Below, one piece after another: positions 1 through 9,410 of a stretch of DNA of 64,000 bases. Below the pieces are notes generated by a model, which made no database searches, was not told the origin of the DNA, and worked only from the letters and a program-made list of their open reading frames with translations. Position numbers and translations under genes: made by a program. How positions within the stretch are numbered: position 1 is the first letter of the stretch; the number at the start of each line of letters is the position of its first letter. The DNA is from Candidatus Zhuqueibacterota bacterium. GTDB taxonomy: Bacteria > Zhuqueibacterota > Zhuqueibacteria > Oceanimicrobiales > Oceanimicrobiaceae. The DNA is taken from assembly GCA_029261995.1 (NCBI GenBank), contig JAJDAF010000022.1:62001-126000 (forward strand), in the 5' to 3' direction.

Positions 1-1
1 G

Positions 2-3000
2 TCGCCAAAAAACTGGACGTTCAATTGCCAGGTTGGTGGCACGCCGAACCTGCGGATCGATGTGGCGAACACAAGCTATGAGTATGATAACGTCACCAAG
101 GTGCTCAAGCTCAAGACTCGTGTAAAAAATTTCGGCGATGGACCTGCAGGTGGTTCTTCCAAGTTGGTTTACTATCTTTCGCCGGATCAGGTCATTACAA
201 AGAATGTTGACTGCGCCATAGGCGATGACGGCGTGGGCAACCTTGCCGCAGGTGCTTGGGAGGACAATACTTTCTCTCGTATCATTTGTAACGCCAGTTG
301 CGGGCCGGGCGTCTGGTATGTTGGCTGGATTTGCGATGTCAACAACACGGTGCACGAATCCAATGAAAATGACAACACGGCGCACAGTGGCGGCACGATT
401 AACATGACCTGCGAGCCACCGCCGAACCTGACGCTCGATGGCGGCCACACCAACTGGAGTTTCAATCCAAACACATGCCTGTTGCAGATCAATTCACGGG
501 TGATCAACAATGGCCAGGGCTCAGCGGTGGAATCCTGGTTGGGTTACTACTTATCGACCAACACTGATATTCGAACCAGCGACCATCGAATCGCCAACGA
601 TCGGGTCAAGCCACTCCCGCGTAACGATTTCAGTGACGAATCCGAAACCATCGATTTGAATACGGTAACAGGTGTGCCGTCTTTTGACCGACATGGCACC
701 TATTATCTCGGTTGGATTGTCGATTACAAAAAGCAAGTGACCGAGTCAAATGAAGGAGACAATGCGTTGCGCAGCAACACGACCATTCGCTGCCCGGACA
801 ATCAAGCTCCGAATTTGACTCTGGATTTGCAGAATTCAAACTGGCAGTATGATCCCAACAGTTGCATACTGACGATTGACAGCCGGGTGATTAACGTCGG
901 CACGGCGCATGCCGGGACCTCCCGGCTCGGGTACTATCTATCCACCGACACCAACATCGTGCCGGGTTCGGACTCCCGAATCGGCGACGACGGGATCAGC
1001 GGGCTGAACCCGGGTCAGTGGAACGATGAGCACTTCTCGGCTGACTTGAATACCGTGGGCGGGTCACCACCCTTCAGCCCGTCAGGCTCCTACTACGTCG
1101 GTTGGTACTGCGACTACCGTTTTGAGGTCAATGAGTCAAACGAGGGCGACAACGCCTTTTTCGGGAATCGCATGATTTCCTGTGGCGGCGGCCCGAACCT
1201 CACAATCGATCCAAACAACAGTAGCGCAAACTACAACAATTGCATTTTGACGATCAACACCAGAGTCGTCAATTCGGGTTCCGCCGGCGCCGGCGCCTCC
1301 CGCCTTGGCTACTACTTGTCGTCGGACATGAACATCTCCACTTCCGACTCCCGGTTCGGGGATGACGGCGTTAGCAGTTTGCCAGCCGGCAGCGGCAGCA
1401 ACGAGAACCTGACGGTAGACCTGCGCTCTGTCACGGGGTCGCCGCCATTCAACAAGAATGGTACTTATTACGCAGGGCTCATCGGTGACTACCTGAACCA
1501 GGTGGCTGAGACCAATGAAGGAGACAACACGGCCCTTTTCCGGCCGGCGATTGTTCTTCAGTGTGGCGCACAGGCCGGATCCATCCGCCCGGACGCTCCT
1601 GAGACGGTTAGCTGTGGCACAAAGTTTTACGTGCCGATCGTCGTCGGTGATCCGACAGCCGTAGCTGACCTGTTCGGTGTGGCATTTGACTTGCACTATC
1701 CGACGACTTTTCTGGATTTTGCGGGCGCTCAGATTACTGATCCCAACGGCGGCGTTGCCAATTTTCTCGGTAACGATCTGATCTTTTTGGATACGCCGAA
1801 TGACCCAGCCGGACTTGTCAGTATCGGGATTTCCAGAAAAAGTGGCGGTGGCGTGAGCGGCAGCGGTCCGGTTGTTTGGATTGCCTTTGAGAGTTCAGCC
1901 AACACTCCTGACCCGACCGAGGTCGTCTGGTCTCTGAATAATATTTCCGCGACGGACGCTGACGGCAATACTCTCACGCTCGTTCCGGAGGTGGACAGAA
2001 CGGTGATCGGTTGCGGCTGCGTCGTCTGGCCCGGTGACGCCAACAACGATGGCATTGTAAGCGCCGCCGACGTGCTGCCGCTTGGCTTGTTCTTTGGGCG
2101 CACCGGTCCAAGTCGGCCAGGAGCCAGCAATGCCTGGCGCGGACAAAATGTCGAGTGCTGGATTCCGGAGAAAGCGACCTACGCCGACTGTAACGGCAAC
2201 GGCCGGGTTGGTTCTGAAGATGTCTTGCCCATTGGCTTGAATTTTGGCAAGACGCACTCGGCGCCAGCACCGCGACCGGATCTTACTTCCGCTGCCAACC
2301 ATTTCGGCAAACAAGCATCATCTACTTTCGATGCGGCCGGAATCGCTCAGACACCGACGCTCCAGGCCGAGGTTTCCGGCACTTCGGGAGACACGATTGT
2401 CGTGAACATTCTCGTTGCGGAGGTCACGGATTTGTTTGGCGTGGCTTTCGATCTGACCTATGGTACGGACAATGATGCGATCACTGCGCTCTCGGTAGAA
2501 GCTAATCCGTTCTTCGGCGACGATCTGATTTTTTTGCCGACCATCAACACGGCCACAAAGACAGTCAGTGTCGGGATGAGCAGAAAACCGGGACAGGGCG
2601 GCGTGACGGGAGATGGCGTTGTCGCGACAGCTTTCTTTGGCGGATTTGAAGCGGTGACCGAGAAGACAGTTGTGACCTTCACGCTATCCAACCCTGCTGC
2701 CAACGACCCGAACGGCGAGACCATCACCTTGACGATTGCAGACCCGGATTCGCTGATCATCGACCCAGTGTCGAGTGTTCGTGAACTCGGCGGGCAGGTT
2801 CCGGAATCGTTCGCGCTGCTGCAGAACTACCCGAATCCCTTCAACCCGGAGACGGCGATTGACTTCCAGATTCCACGGGATTCCCGTGTCGTGCTGACCA
2901 TTTACGACATCCTCGGCAACCAAGTGCGGATGCTCGTTGACGGGCAGAAGCCCGCCGGTCGCTACCAGGCTGTTTGGGATGGCCGCGATAACGCCGGGCG

Positions 3001-3082
3001 CTTGCTTTCCAGTGGCATCTACATTTACAAACTGAAAGCCGGTGGCCATTCCGCAGTAAAGAAGATGAGCTTCGTCAAGTAG
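2..3082 (+). CDS. Secreted CARDB/cohesin/dockerin repeat protein with FlgD-like C-terminal tail (5' partial)
   Basis: The reading frame is open from base 2, and the residues before the first GTG (62) match the repeat unit, so the gene begins upstream of the window. Four repeats of about 125 residues (to about base 1560) share 'PNLT-D', 'LGYYLS', 'GDDG' and 'ESNEGDN' and look like CARDB adhesion domains. A cohesin-like domain (about 1570-2020) is followed by a two-segment dockerin-like region (2030-2270, 'GDANNDGIVSAADVLP' and 'DCNGNGRVGSEDVLPIG'), a second cohesin-like domain (2335-2760, sharing 'DLFGVAFDL' and 'DDLIFL' with the first) and a C-terminal FlgD-like domain containing YPNPFNP. That tail is a sorting or anchoring domain typical of exported FCB proteins. 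Likely role: cell-surface adhesion or scaffold; ligand unknown. A strong terminator follows. Confidence 0.9.
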   Translation, partial: SPKNWTFNCQVGGTPNLRIDVANTSYEYDNVTKVLKLKTRVKNFGDGPAGGSSKLVYYLSPDQVITKNVDCAIGDDGVGNLAAGAWEDNTFSRIICNASCGPGVWYVGWICDVNNTVHESNENDNTAHSGGTINMTCEPPPNLTLDGGHTNWSFNPNTCLLQINSRVINNGQGSAVESWLGYYLSTNTDIRTSDHRIANDRVKPLPRNDFSDESETIDLNTVTGVPSFDRHGTYYLGWIVDYKKQVTESNEGDNALRSNTTIRCPDNQAPNLTLDLQNSNWQYDPNSCILTIDSRVINVGTAHAGTSRLGYYLSTDTNIVPGSDSRIGDDGISGLNPGQWNDEHFSADLNTVGGSPPFSPSGSYYVGWYCDYRFEVNESNEGDNAFFGNRMISCGGGPNLTIDPNNSSANYNNCILTINTRVVNSGSAGAGASRLGYYLSSDMNISTSDSRFGDDGVSSLPAGSGSNENLTVDLRSVTGSPPFNKNGTYYAGLIGDYLNQVAETNEGDNTALFRPAIVLQCGAQAGSIRPDAPETVSCGTKFYVPIVVGDPTAVADLFGVAFDLHYPTTFLDFAGAQITDPNGGVANFLGNDLIFLDTPNDPAGLVSIGISRKSGGGVSGSGPVVWIAFESSANTPDPTEVVWSLNNISATDADGNTLTLVPEVDRTVIGCGCVVWPGDANNDGIVSAADVLPLGLFFGRTGPSRPGASNAWRGQNVECWIPEKATYADCNGNGRVGSEDVLPIGLNFGKTHSAPAPRPDLTSAANHFGKQASSTFDAAGIAQTPTLQAEVSGTSGDTIVVNILVAEVTDLFGVAFDLTYGTDNDAITALSVEANPFFGDDLIFLPTINTATKTVSVGMSRKPGQGGVTGDGVVATAFFGGFEAVTEKTVVTFTLSNPAANDPNGETITLTIADPDSLIIDPVSSVRELGGQVPESFALLQNYPNPFNPETAIDFQIPRDSRVVLTIYDILGNQVRMLVDGQKPAGRYQAVWDGRDNAGRLLSSGIYIYKLKAGGHSAVKKMSFVK

Positions 3083-3109
3083 ATTCTGACAAGTTCAGAT
3101 TTTTTCCAG

Positions 3110-3150
3110 GACCTCCCGGATGCTTCGTTTCCGGGAGGTCTCTTTGTTCT
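3110..3150 (+). terminator. Intrinsic terminator after the repeat protein
   Basis: A perfect 11-bp stem (3110-3120 with 3130-3140) encloses a 9-base loop and is followed by a T-rich tail (TCTTTGTTCT). It lies 28 bases after the stop codon. Confidence 0.85.
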
Positions 3151-3252
3151 GTCTCGACTGGCGCCCCGGATGTCTGGTTAGTCGTACCGGTTGACCAAAA
3201 TCAGGTGTCCGAACCGCCTCACAACTATCACCCCTTTGTCATGACTTTCCTA

Positions 3253-3281
3253 TTGACTAATTTCAAAAAATAGACTAAATT
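3253..3281 (+). promoter_or_regulatory. Candidate sigma-70-type promoter for lepA-lepB-hemW
   Basis: TTGACT (3253-3258), a 17-base spacer, then TAAATT (3276-3281). Transcription would start near 3288 and run through the hairpin at 3318-3343 before the lepA start at 3359. FCB bacteria may use divergent promoter consensus, so this is only a candidate. Confidence 0.45.
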
Positions 3282-3317
3282 ACGCCCGACTTTGTGAAAC
3301 TAGTTGACGACATTTGC

Positions 3318-3343
3318 AGCCAGATCTTTTGATCTGGCTTTTT
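3318..3343 (+). terminator. Terminator-like hairpin in the lepA leader
   Basis: A perfect 9-bp stem (AGCCAGATC, 3318-3326, with GATCTGGCT, 3331-3339) and a TTTT loop is followed by a run of T (3339-3343). It sits between the candidate promoter at 3253 and the lepA start at 3359. The upstream gene already has its own terminator, so this could be an attenuator or a backup terminator. Confidence 0.65.
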
Positions 3344-3358
3344 CATATTCGTGAAGAC

Positions 3359-5152
3359 ATGAAAACTGGCAACATTCGAAATTTCTGTATTATTGCGCAC
3401 ATCGACCACGGCAAATCGACCCTGGCGGACCGTATGCTGGAGAAAACCGGCACTCTGTCTCAGGTCGCGCACGGTCAGGTTCTGGATGACATGGAGTTGG
3501 AGCAGGAGCGCGGCATCACCATCAAAGCGCATTCCGTCTCCATGCCCTACAAGCACACGGATGGCAAGCAGTATAATCTCAATCTCATCGACACCCCGGG
3601 CCATGTAGACTTCACCTATGAAGTTTCGCGCAGCCTGGCAGCGTGCGAGGGCGCGATTCTGGTGGTGGATGCCTCGCAGGGCGTTGAAGCGCAGACGATT
3701 AGCAACCTCTACCTGGCGATGGAGCACGATCTTACCATCATCCCCGTGCTCAACAAGGTCGATCTGGCGAGTGCCCAGGTGGATGTCGTGTCACAGCAGG
3801 TTGTGGATATTCTGGGCATTGACCGCGAAGAGATATTGCTGGCCAGCGCCAAGTCCGGCACTGGAATCGAGGAGATTCTGGCAGCGGTGGTCGAGCGCAT
3901 CCCGGCGCCAGCAGACAATTCCAGTAAGCCGCTGCGTGCTCTCATCTTCGATTCCATGTTCGACTCCTACCGCGGTGCTATCGCTTATATTCGAGTATTC
4001 GATGGTGAGGTCAAACCCGGCATGCAGATTCAGTTTTTCTCCACCGGCAAGAAATTCGAAGTGGCGGAGGTCGGTGTGATGCAGTTGCGGCAGGTCAAGA
4101 GAAGCAAGCTGAGTGTGGGGGAAGTCGGATATTGCATCGCCTCAGTAAAGCAAGTTGAAGACACCAAAGTCGGCGACACGATCACCTCCGCGGCCAAGCC
4201 AGCCGACGCGCCGCTGCCCGGCTACCAGGAAGTCAAGCCTATGGTCTTCAGCGGCCTTTTCCCCGCCGACAATGACGACTATGAAGAGTTGCGTTCTTCT
4301 CTCGAAAAGCTGAAATTAAATGACGCCTCGCTCATCTACGAGCCGGAAACCTCGCAGGCGCTAGGCTTCGGATTTCGCTGCGGCTTTCTGGGCCTGCTGC
4401 ACATGGAAATCATCCAGGAGAGACTGGAGCGGGAGTACGATCTCAACATCCTGACGACAGTACCAAACGTTGAGTACCGCGCTCACACCAAGAGTGGCGA
4501 CATGGTTTTGGTAGACAACCCGGCCCTGCTGCCGCCAGTCGGAGAGCTTGATTATGTCGAGGAGCCATACATCTCCGCCGACATTATTGCGCCCACCGAG
4601 TACATCGGCAACATCATGAAACTTTCCCAGGACCGGCGTGGTACGTATAAAACGACTGAGTACATCGACCCGACGCGAGCGAGTCTGCACTACGATTTCC
4701 CTCTGGGTGAAATTATCTTCGACTTTTATGACAAGCTTAAATCTACGACCCGTGGTTACGCCTCCTTTGACTATCACTTCAGCGATTATCGTAAATCGGA
4801 CCTTGTGAAACTTGACATCGTGCTCAACGGCGACAAGGTCGATGCGCTGTGCTACATCATTCACAAAGACAAGGCATTTGAATGGGGACGCAAGATCTGC
4901 ACGAAGCTGAAGGAGCTGATTCCACGCCAGATGTTCGAAGTTGCCGTGCAGGCAGCCATTGGCAGTAAAGTGGTTTCTCGCAGCACCGTTAAGGCCTTGA
5001 GGAAAAACGTGACGGCGAAATGCTACGGTGGCGATATCAGCCGTAAACGCAAGTTGCTCGAAAAGCAGAAGGAAGGCAAGAAGCGCATGAAGCAGGTCGG
5101 CAAAGTGGAGCTGCCGCAGGAAGCCTTTCTTGCGATTCTGAAAATTGACTGA
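3359..5152 (+). CDS. lepA: Elongation factor 4 (LepA), ribosome back-translocase GTPase
   Basis: The product is 597 residues, the usual LepA length. It starts with the family hallmark: '[20 protein letters not shown]' holds the P-loop, followed by '[11 protein letters not shown]', 'DTPGHVDF' and 'NKVDL' (G2-G4). Domain II, the EF-G-like domains III/V ('[25 protein letters not shown]') and the LepA-specific C-terminal region ending '[25 protein letters not shown]' type are all recognisable. An in-frame TTG at 3314 would put coding sequence across a terminator hairpin, so the ATG at 3359 is preferred. LepA remodels stalled ribosomes and supports 30S biogenesis. lepB follows 49 bases later, the order seen in many bacteria. 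Confidence 0.97.
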   Translation: MKTGNIRNFCIIAHIDHGKSTLADRMLEKTGTLSQVAHGQVLDDMELEQERGITIKAHSVSMPYKHTDGKQYNLNLIDTPGHVDFTYEVSRSLAACEGAILVVDASQGVEAQTISNLYLAMEHDLTIIPVLNKVDLASAQVDVVSQQVVDILGIDREEILLASAKSGTGIEEILAAVVERIPAPADNSSKPLRALIFDSMFDSYRGAIAYIRVFDGEVKPGMQIQFFSTGKKFEVAEVGVMQLRQVKRSKLSVGEVGYCIASVKQVEDTKVGDTITSAAKPADAPLPGYQEVKPMVFSGLFPADNDDYEELRSSLEKLKLNDASLIYEPETSQALGFGFRCGFLGLLHMEIIQERLEREYDLNILTTVPNVEYRAHTKSGDMVLVDNPALLPPVGELDYVEEPYISADIIAPTEYIGNIMKLSQDRRGTYKTTEYIDPTRASLHYDFPLGEIIFDFYDKLKSTTRGYASFDYHFSDYRKSDLVKLDIVLNGDKVDALCYIIHKDKAFEWGRKICTKLKELIPRQMFEVAVQAAIGSKVVSRSTVKALRKNVTAKCYGGDISRKRKLLEKQKEGKKRMKQVGKVELPQEAFLAILKID

Positions 5153-5201
5153 GGCAGGAAACGGCGGCCAGGGAACTGGCATTTTCTAACTGGAGCATGA
5201 A

Positions 5202-6002
5202 ATGAATTCCAAACGCAACGCGGTAACAGCAGGCAGAGTAGGCGGCAAGCGTCGCACAGTGGGGGAGCGTACGCAGCAACGGCCGCGACCCTCCCGGAAA
5301 AATGGCGCTCGCGAGACCGTTGAGGCGGTGCTTATTGCACTGCTCGCCGCCATGTTGTTGCGTGCATTCGTAGTGCAGGCGTTCCGAATTCCCACAGGTT
5401 CGATGAAGGACACGCTGCTGGTGGGGGATTTCCTTCTGGTCAATAAATTTGTTTACGGCGTTCGCACCCCGGACCGGATACCGGTTATCGATGCCGAGAT
5501 TCCGTTCTTCAGGCTGCCGGCATTCAAGACGCCGAAAAACGGGGACGTGGTCGTTTTCAAATACCCAGAGAATGAGAAGCTGGACTACATCAAACGTTGC
5601 ATAGCGGTCGGGGGGCAGACCATCGAAATCAAAGACGGGATCGTTCACATAGATGGCGAACCGGAGGGCGAGATGCTCGACATGGGCCAAAAGTTCGACC
5701 CGGCCATCCAACGCTACGTGCAGTACACCCGCGTCAAGACGCCATACGGCAAGTCATACACCATCAGGCATTTCTCCGACGGCTTTAATACGACCGAAAC
5801 GTTTGGCCCAAAAACCGTCCCGGAAGGCCATTACTTCATGATGGGCGACAACCGCGACAATAGTTCTGACAGCCGCGTTTGGGGCTATGTGCCCGCTGAG
5901 AATGTCGTAGGAGAAGCCCTGGTGATCTATTTTTCCTGGGACACCGCGAAGGATTGGTGGGACAGCATCCGCTGGACCAGGCTTGCCAACCCAATCAAGT
6001 AG
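5202..6002 (+). CDS. lepB: Signal peptidase I
   Basis: A 266-residue type I (serine/lysine) leader peptidase. A basic N-terminus precedes one membrane segment (about residues 42-60). The catalytic serine lies in 'IPTGSMKDTL' (S67) and the general-base lysine in 'DYIKRCIAVGG' (K131). The C-terminal boxes 'GHYFMMGDNRDNSSDSRVWGYVP' type complete the fold. It cleaves signal peptides of exported proteins on the outer face of the cytoplasmic membrane, and this window encodes many such proteins. The ATG at 5202 has GGAG about 8 bases upstream; an ATG at 5197 is out of frame. The downstream hemW frame overlaps or abuts its end, which suggests one lepA-lepB-hemW transcript. Confidence 0.96.
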   Translation: MNSKRNAVTAGRVGGKRRTVGERTQQRPRPSRKNGARETVEAVLIALLAAMLLRAFVVQAFRIPTGSMKDTLLVGDFLLVNKFVYGVRTPDRIPVIDAEIPFFRLPAFKTPKNGDVVVFKYPENEKLDYIKRCIAVGGQTIEIKDGIVHIDGEPEGEMLDMGQKFDPAIQRYVQYTRVKTPYGKSYTIRHFSDGFNTTETFGPKTVPEGHYFMMGDNRDNSSDSRVWGYVPAENVVGEALVIYFSWDTAKDWWDSIRWTRLANPIK

Positions 6003-7224
6003 TGGCGGCCCGGCATCTCTGAAAAAGTTGGATGCCGGTCTTTACATCCACTTCCCCTTTTGTGAAGTCAGGTGCGGCTACTGCGATTTCTTCACGCTTG
6101 CTGACCGGGAAGCCCAAATCCCGGAATATCTCCTTGCCCTCGAGGCAGAGATTAAGCTATACGCCGCCCACCAAAGTGTTCGTAGCCTGCAGTTCAGCAC
6201 GTTGTACTTTGGCGGCGGCACGCCCACCATCCTTTCACCCGCGCAATTCGAAGGATTACTCCATACGGTCAAATCCAGCTTTCGGTTTGCTGAGAATGTG
6301 GAGGTTACCGTCGAGGCCAACCCTGCAACTCTCGACGAAAAGAAGCTCTGCGATTACCTCCGCGCTGGCATCAACCGGTTGAGTCTCGGTGTGCAATCCT
6401 TCCATGACGATGAGCTGCGGTTTCTCGAGCGCGACCACGATGCCCGGCAAGCGGAGGAGGCGTTTCTTGCCGCCCGCACCGCCGGTTTCGATAACCTCAG
6501 CATGGATTTGATTTTTTCTTTGCCTGGCCAGTCACTGTCACGCTGGCGGCAAACCTTGCAGCGGGCCGTCGATCTGGCGCCCGACCATATTTCTACCTAC
6601 AACCTGACGTTTGAGAAAGGCACGCCGTTAACGGAAGCGCTGATCCAGGGCAAAGTGCGGCAACTGCCGGAAGAAGCACAACGAAGCCTGCAACTGGCGA
6701 CCTTTGATTTTTTGCCGGAGCGTGGTTTTCCACTCTACGAAATATCGAACTATGCCAAACCAGGCTTTGAATCGCGGCACAATCAAAAGTACTGGGATGG
6801 CAGTTCCTACCTGGGCCTCGGGCCTTCCGCACATTCCTATCTCTCGCCGCGCAGGTTTTGGAATGCCCGGAGTCTGAACGGCTATCTCGACAGCCTGGCA
6901 AAAGGTGAGCTTCCGGAAGCGAGCGGTGAATCCATCTCCCAAAAGACGCTTGCGTTCGAGAAGGTCTATCTCGGGTTGCGACGTAGCCGCGGCGTCGATC
7001 TCGTGGAATTTGAGAGGGCCACCGGGCGCTCTTTGTTTGATTTCTACGACCGGGCGATGACGAAATTCTTCGACAGAGCGTTTGATGTTTCCGATGAAAC
7101 ACAAGATTTGACTACTGGAAAAACCAGCCTCGCAGGCGAACTGCTGATAATTGAGGACAGCTGTCTGCGTCTTACCCGGGATGGATTTGTTTTGTGCGAC
7201 GCGATTTGCGCCGAGTTTGATTGA
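5983..7224 (+). CDS. hemW: Radical SAM heme chaperone HemW (coproporphyrinogen oxidase-like)
   Basis: The protein shows 'GLYIHFPFCEVRCGYCDFF', giving the CxxxCxxC [4Fe-4S] motif, and the HemN/HemW family features 'YFGGGTPT', 'EANPATLDEKKL', 'NRLSLGVQSFHDDEL' and 'SMDLIFSLPGQ'. The length (up to 413 residues) and the short N-terminus before the cysteine motif fit HemW, which delivers heme to acceptor proteins, better than HemN. The start is uncertain: a TTG at 5983 overlaps lepB by 20 bases, and another in-frame TTG lies at about 6028. HemW family proteins usually begin just before 'GLYIH', so the later start is plausible. Proximity to the cytochrome c maturation block fits heme traffic. Confidence 0.93.
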   Translation: MPTQSSSGGPASLKKLDAGLYIHFPFCEVRCGYCDFFTLADREAQIPEYLLALEAEIKLYAAHQSVRSLQFSTLYFGGGTPTILSPAQFEGLLHTVKSSFRFAENVEVTVEANPATLDEKKLCDYLRAGINRLSLGVQSFHDDELRFLERDHDARQAEEAFLAARTAGFDNLSMDLIFSLPGQSLSRWRQTLQRAVDLAPDHISTYNLTFEKGTPLTEALIQGKVRQLPEEAQRSLQLATFDFLPERGFPLYEISNYAKPGFESRHNQKYWDGSSYLGLGPSAHSYLSPRRFWNARSLNGYLDSLAKGELPEASGESISQKTLAFEKVYLGLRRSRGVDLVEFERATGRSLFDFYDRAMTKFFDRAFDVSDETQDLTTGKTSLAGELLIIEDSCLRLTRDGFVLCDAICAEFD

Positions 7225-7421
7225 GTCCGCAACCACCACAAAGTTGGGGTTTTCGTGGCGGCAAACGCTTCTTTTGATGAAGCACTTGTGATTCCCGATC
7301 CGGTCAACTCGATGCCGCCAAACTTCGGATTCTGGGCCTCGAATCTGCTTGCTTTTCAGTAGGAGATTGCTAAATTTGTTAATCTTGTTAAACATTTTGA
7401 CCCCGAATCCAGAAAGAACTT

Positions 7422-8201
7422 ATGATACCTGAATTGTTTAAGATTGGCCCGGTCACCATCAACAGCTTTGGTGTGATGGCGATGCTGGCTTTCCTGATTC
7501 CCACGCTTCTCCTGCGCAAAGAAGTCGCGCGCAAGAAACTTGATCCCGATTTCGCCAACGGCATCGCTATCGCCGCGATGATCGGCGGCTTTCTCGGCGC
7601 CAGGATTTACTACATCGCCGAGCGCTGGGAGCAGTTTCTTGCCCGGCCGACCGAGTATATCTTCACCGGAGCCGGTCTGGTGTGGTACGGCGGGCTGATT
7701 GGCGGTGTTTTGGCAGTCTACTGGTACGCCAGCCGCAACAAAGTTCCTTTCTTACTGGTTGCTGATTTGGCGGCGCCGCTGCTTGCCTTTGGCCAGGTTT
7801 TTGGTCGCTGTGGCTGCCTTCTCTCCGGCGATGGAGACTACGGCCCGGCCACCGATTTGCCGTGGGCAATGTCATTCCCGAACGGCATCATTCCCACCAA
7901 TGAGTTGGTGCATCCTACGCCGATTTATGATATGGTCATTTTATTTGTCATATTTCTGTTCCTGTGGGGCATCCGCAAGCGCGAAAAGCCGTTGGGTTTT
8001 CAATTTGGTTTGTATCTGGTGCTCTTGAGCATTGGCAGAATCATTACCGAGCTGTTTCGAAACACGTCGATAGTCCTGATGGGAATTACAATGGCGCAAT
8101 TGATTAGCATTGCGCTTATACTTGCCGGCATCGCTTTGATGGTCTACGCAACCTCCAGAGCGAAAAACGCCGAGAGCGACCAGCCCGCGGCAGCGCGGTA
8201 G
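7422..8201 (+). CDS. lgt: Phosphatidylglycerol--prolipoprotein diacylglyceryl transferase
   Basis: A 259-residue polytopic membrane protein. Recognisable Lgt motifs are 'GGFLGARIYYI', 'WYGGLIGG', the signature region 'FGQVFGRCGCLLSGDGDYG', 'LPWAMSFPNG' and 'VHPTPIYD' with the conserved His. Lgt transfers diacylglycerol from phosphatidylglycerol to the lipobox cysteine of prelipoproteins; at least three predicted lipoproteins are encoded in this window (33635, 48013, 51037). The 197 bases before it contain no gene. The next gene starts 18 bases downstream. Confidence 0.95.
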   Translation: MIPELFKIGPVTINSFGVMAMLAFLIPTLLLRKEVARKKLDPDFANGIAIAAMIGGFLGARIYYIAERWEQFLARPTEYIFTGAGLVWYGGLIGGVLAVYWYASRNKVPFLLVADLAAPLLAFGQVFGRCGCLLSGDGDYGPATDLPWAMSFPNGIIPTNELVHPTPIYDMVILFVIFLFLWGIRKREKPLGFQFGLYLVLLSIGRIITELFRNTSIVLMGITMAQLISIALILAGIALMVYATSRAKNAESDQPAAAR

Positions 8202-8219
8202 AATAGGAGTTATCTAACC

Positions 8220-8651
8220 ATGATTACGAATATCATTTTTATCCTACTGGCATTTCTTGTCTCAGCATTCGTAGTGATGCCACTGCTGAGTGGCCGGTTG
8301 CGCTCAGGTTCGACCGATAATCTTGTGAATCATCGCGCCAATGATCTGGAAGACCGTAAGCAAACGCTGTACGCTGCAATCAAAGATATCGAGTTTGATT
8401 TTCAGATGGGCAAGCTTTCGGAAGATGATTTTCAGACTCTGCGGCAACAGTACAAGGATGAAGCCGTCCAGGTGTTGCGCGAGATGGATAACGTGCAGAC
8501 CGTTGGGGCGACGAAGGCCCGGCGTGCGGTGGCGGCAGACAAAAACAAGAACGGCAAGGCGGACATCAAGTTTTGTTGGGCCTGCGGCACCGGACTTGAC
8601 TCTGCCGAAAAATTCTGTCCGGGCTGCGGCCAACTGATACGTGAGGCCTGA
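8220..8651 (+). CDS. Membrane-anchored CcmI-like zinc-ribbon protein heading the ccm cluster
   Basis: The 143-residue protein has one N-terminal membrane segment (residues 1-22) and a helical stretch 'LEDRKQTLYAAIKDIEFDFQMGKLSEDDFQTLRQQY' type, which resembles the N-terminal cytoplasmic region of CcmI ('LS-ED--LR' pattern). It ends in a CxxC...CxxC zinc ribbon ('CWAC' and 'CPGC', about residues 119-137). It lies 9 bases before ccmA, so it is probably co-transcribed with the ccm genes. Role inferred, not known: it may organise or regulate the CcmABC complex from the cytoplasmic side. It is not a full-length CcmI because the periplasmic TPR part is absent. Confidence 0.75.
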   Translation: MITNIIFILLAFLVSAFVVMPLLSGRLRSGSTDNLVNHRANDLEDRKQTLYAAIKDIEFDFQMGKLSEDDFQTLRQQYKDEAVQVLREMDNVQTVGATKARRAVAADKNKNGKADIKFCWACGTGLDSAEKFCPGCGQLIREA

Positions 8652-8660
8652 CCCGTTCAG

Positions 8661-9410
8661 ATGAGCGATTCCATAGCCTCGGGCAGCCAGACCGCTGCCA
8701 TCAAGGTCCACGGACTCAGCAAGACGTTTGGTAATCAATTCGCGCTTCGCAAGATCGATTTTGAGCTGCCGCCGGGGGAATTTCTTACCATCTTCGGGCC
8801 AAACGGCGCCGGCAAAACTACCCTCATCAGAATTCTCTCCACTCTCACCCACGCCTCCTCGGGCGAGGTAGAAATGGGCGGCATCGTGCCGTCTAAAGAG
8901 CCCGACAAAATTCGCCGCCAGATCGGCGTGATCGGGCATCAAACCTACCTCTATGAGAATCTGACGGCCGAGGAGAATCTGAAGTTCTACGGTCGCCTGT
9001 ACGGGGTTACCGACCTCGACCAAAAGATAGCCACTATCATTGCCAGCGTGGGTTTGAGATTGCGCCGGCGTGACTGTGTCCGTACCTTTTCCCGCGGCAT
9101 GCAGCAACGCCTGGCTATCGCCCGCGCCCTGCTTCATGAGCCTACCATTCTCTTGCTCGATGAACCCTACACCGGCCTGGACCAGCACGCTGCCGAGATG
9201 CTGAGCGGCTGGCTGCGTGAGCTTCGCAGCAGCCAGCGCACCACGCTTATGGTCACGCACGACCTGGAGCGCGGCATCGACCTGGCTGACCGGATTGCGA
9301 TTCTCAAAAAAGGCAGAATCGTGTTTTATGAGAAACGCGAGAACGTCGATCGCAGCAATTTCAAACAGACCTACTACAAATTGGTCGGGGATGAGCAGAA
9401 CACGGCATGA
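8661..9410 (+). CDS. ccmA: Heme exporter ATP-binding protein CcmA
   Basis: A 249-residue ABC ATPase with Walker A 'GPNGAGKTT', Q-loop 'GVIGHQTYLYENLTAEENL', signature 'FSRGMQQRLAIARAL', Walker B 'TILLLDEPYTGLD' and switch His 'VTHD'. The sequence type and the position immediately before ccmB and ccmC identify it as CcmA, which powers release of heme-loaded CcmE in system I cytochrome c maturation. Its last codons overlap ccmB by 4 bases (ATGA), indicating translational coupling. Confidence 0.92.
   Translation: MSDSIASGSQTAAIKVHGLSKTFGNQFALRKIDFELPPGEFLTIFGPNGAGKTTLIRILSTLTHASSGEVEMGGIVPSKEPDKIRRQIGVIGHQTYLYENLTAEENLKFYGRLYGVTDLDQKIATIIASVGLRLRRRDCVRTFSRGMQQRLAIARALLHEPTILLLDEPYTGLDQHAAEMLSGWLRELRSSQRTTLMVTHDLERGIDLADRIAILKKGRIVFYEKRENVDRSNFKQTYYKLVGDEQNTA

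Noticed and set aside
4361-5182. 273-codon minus-strand open frame inside lepA
   Set aside because: Fully explained as the shadow of a highly conserved gene.
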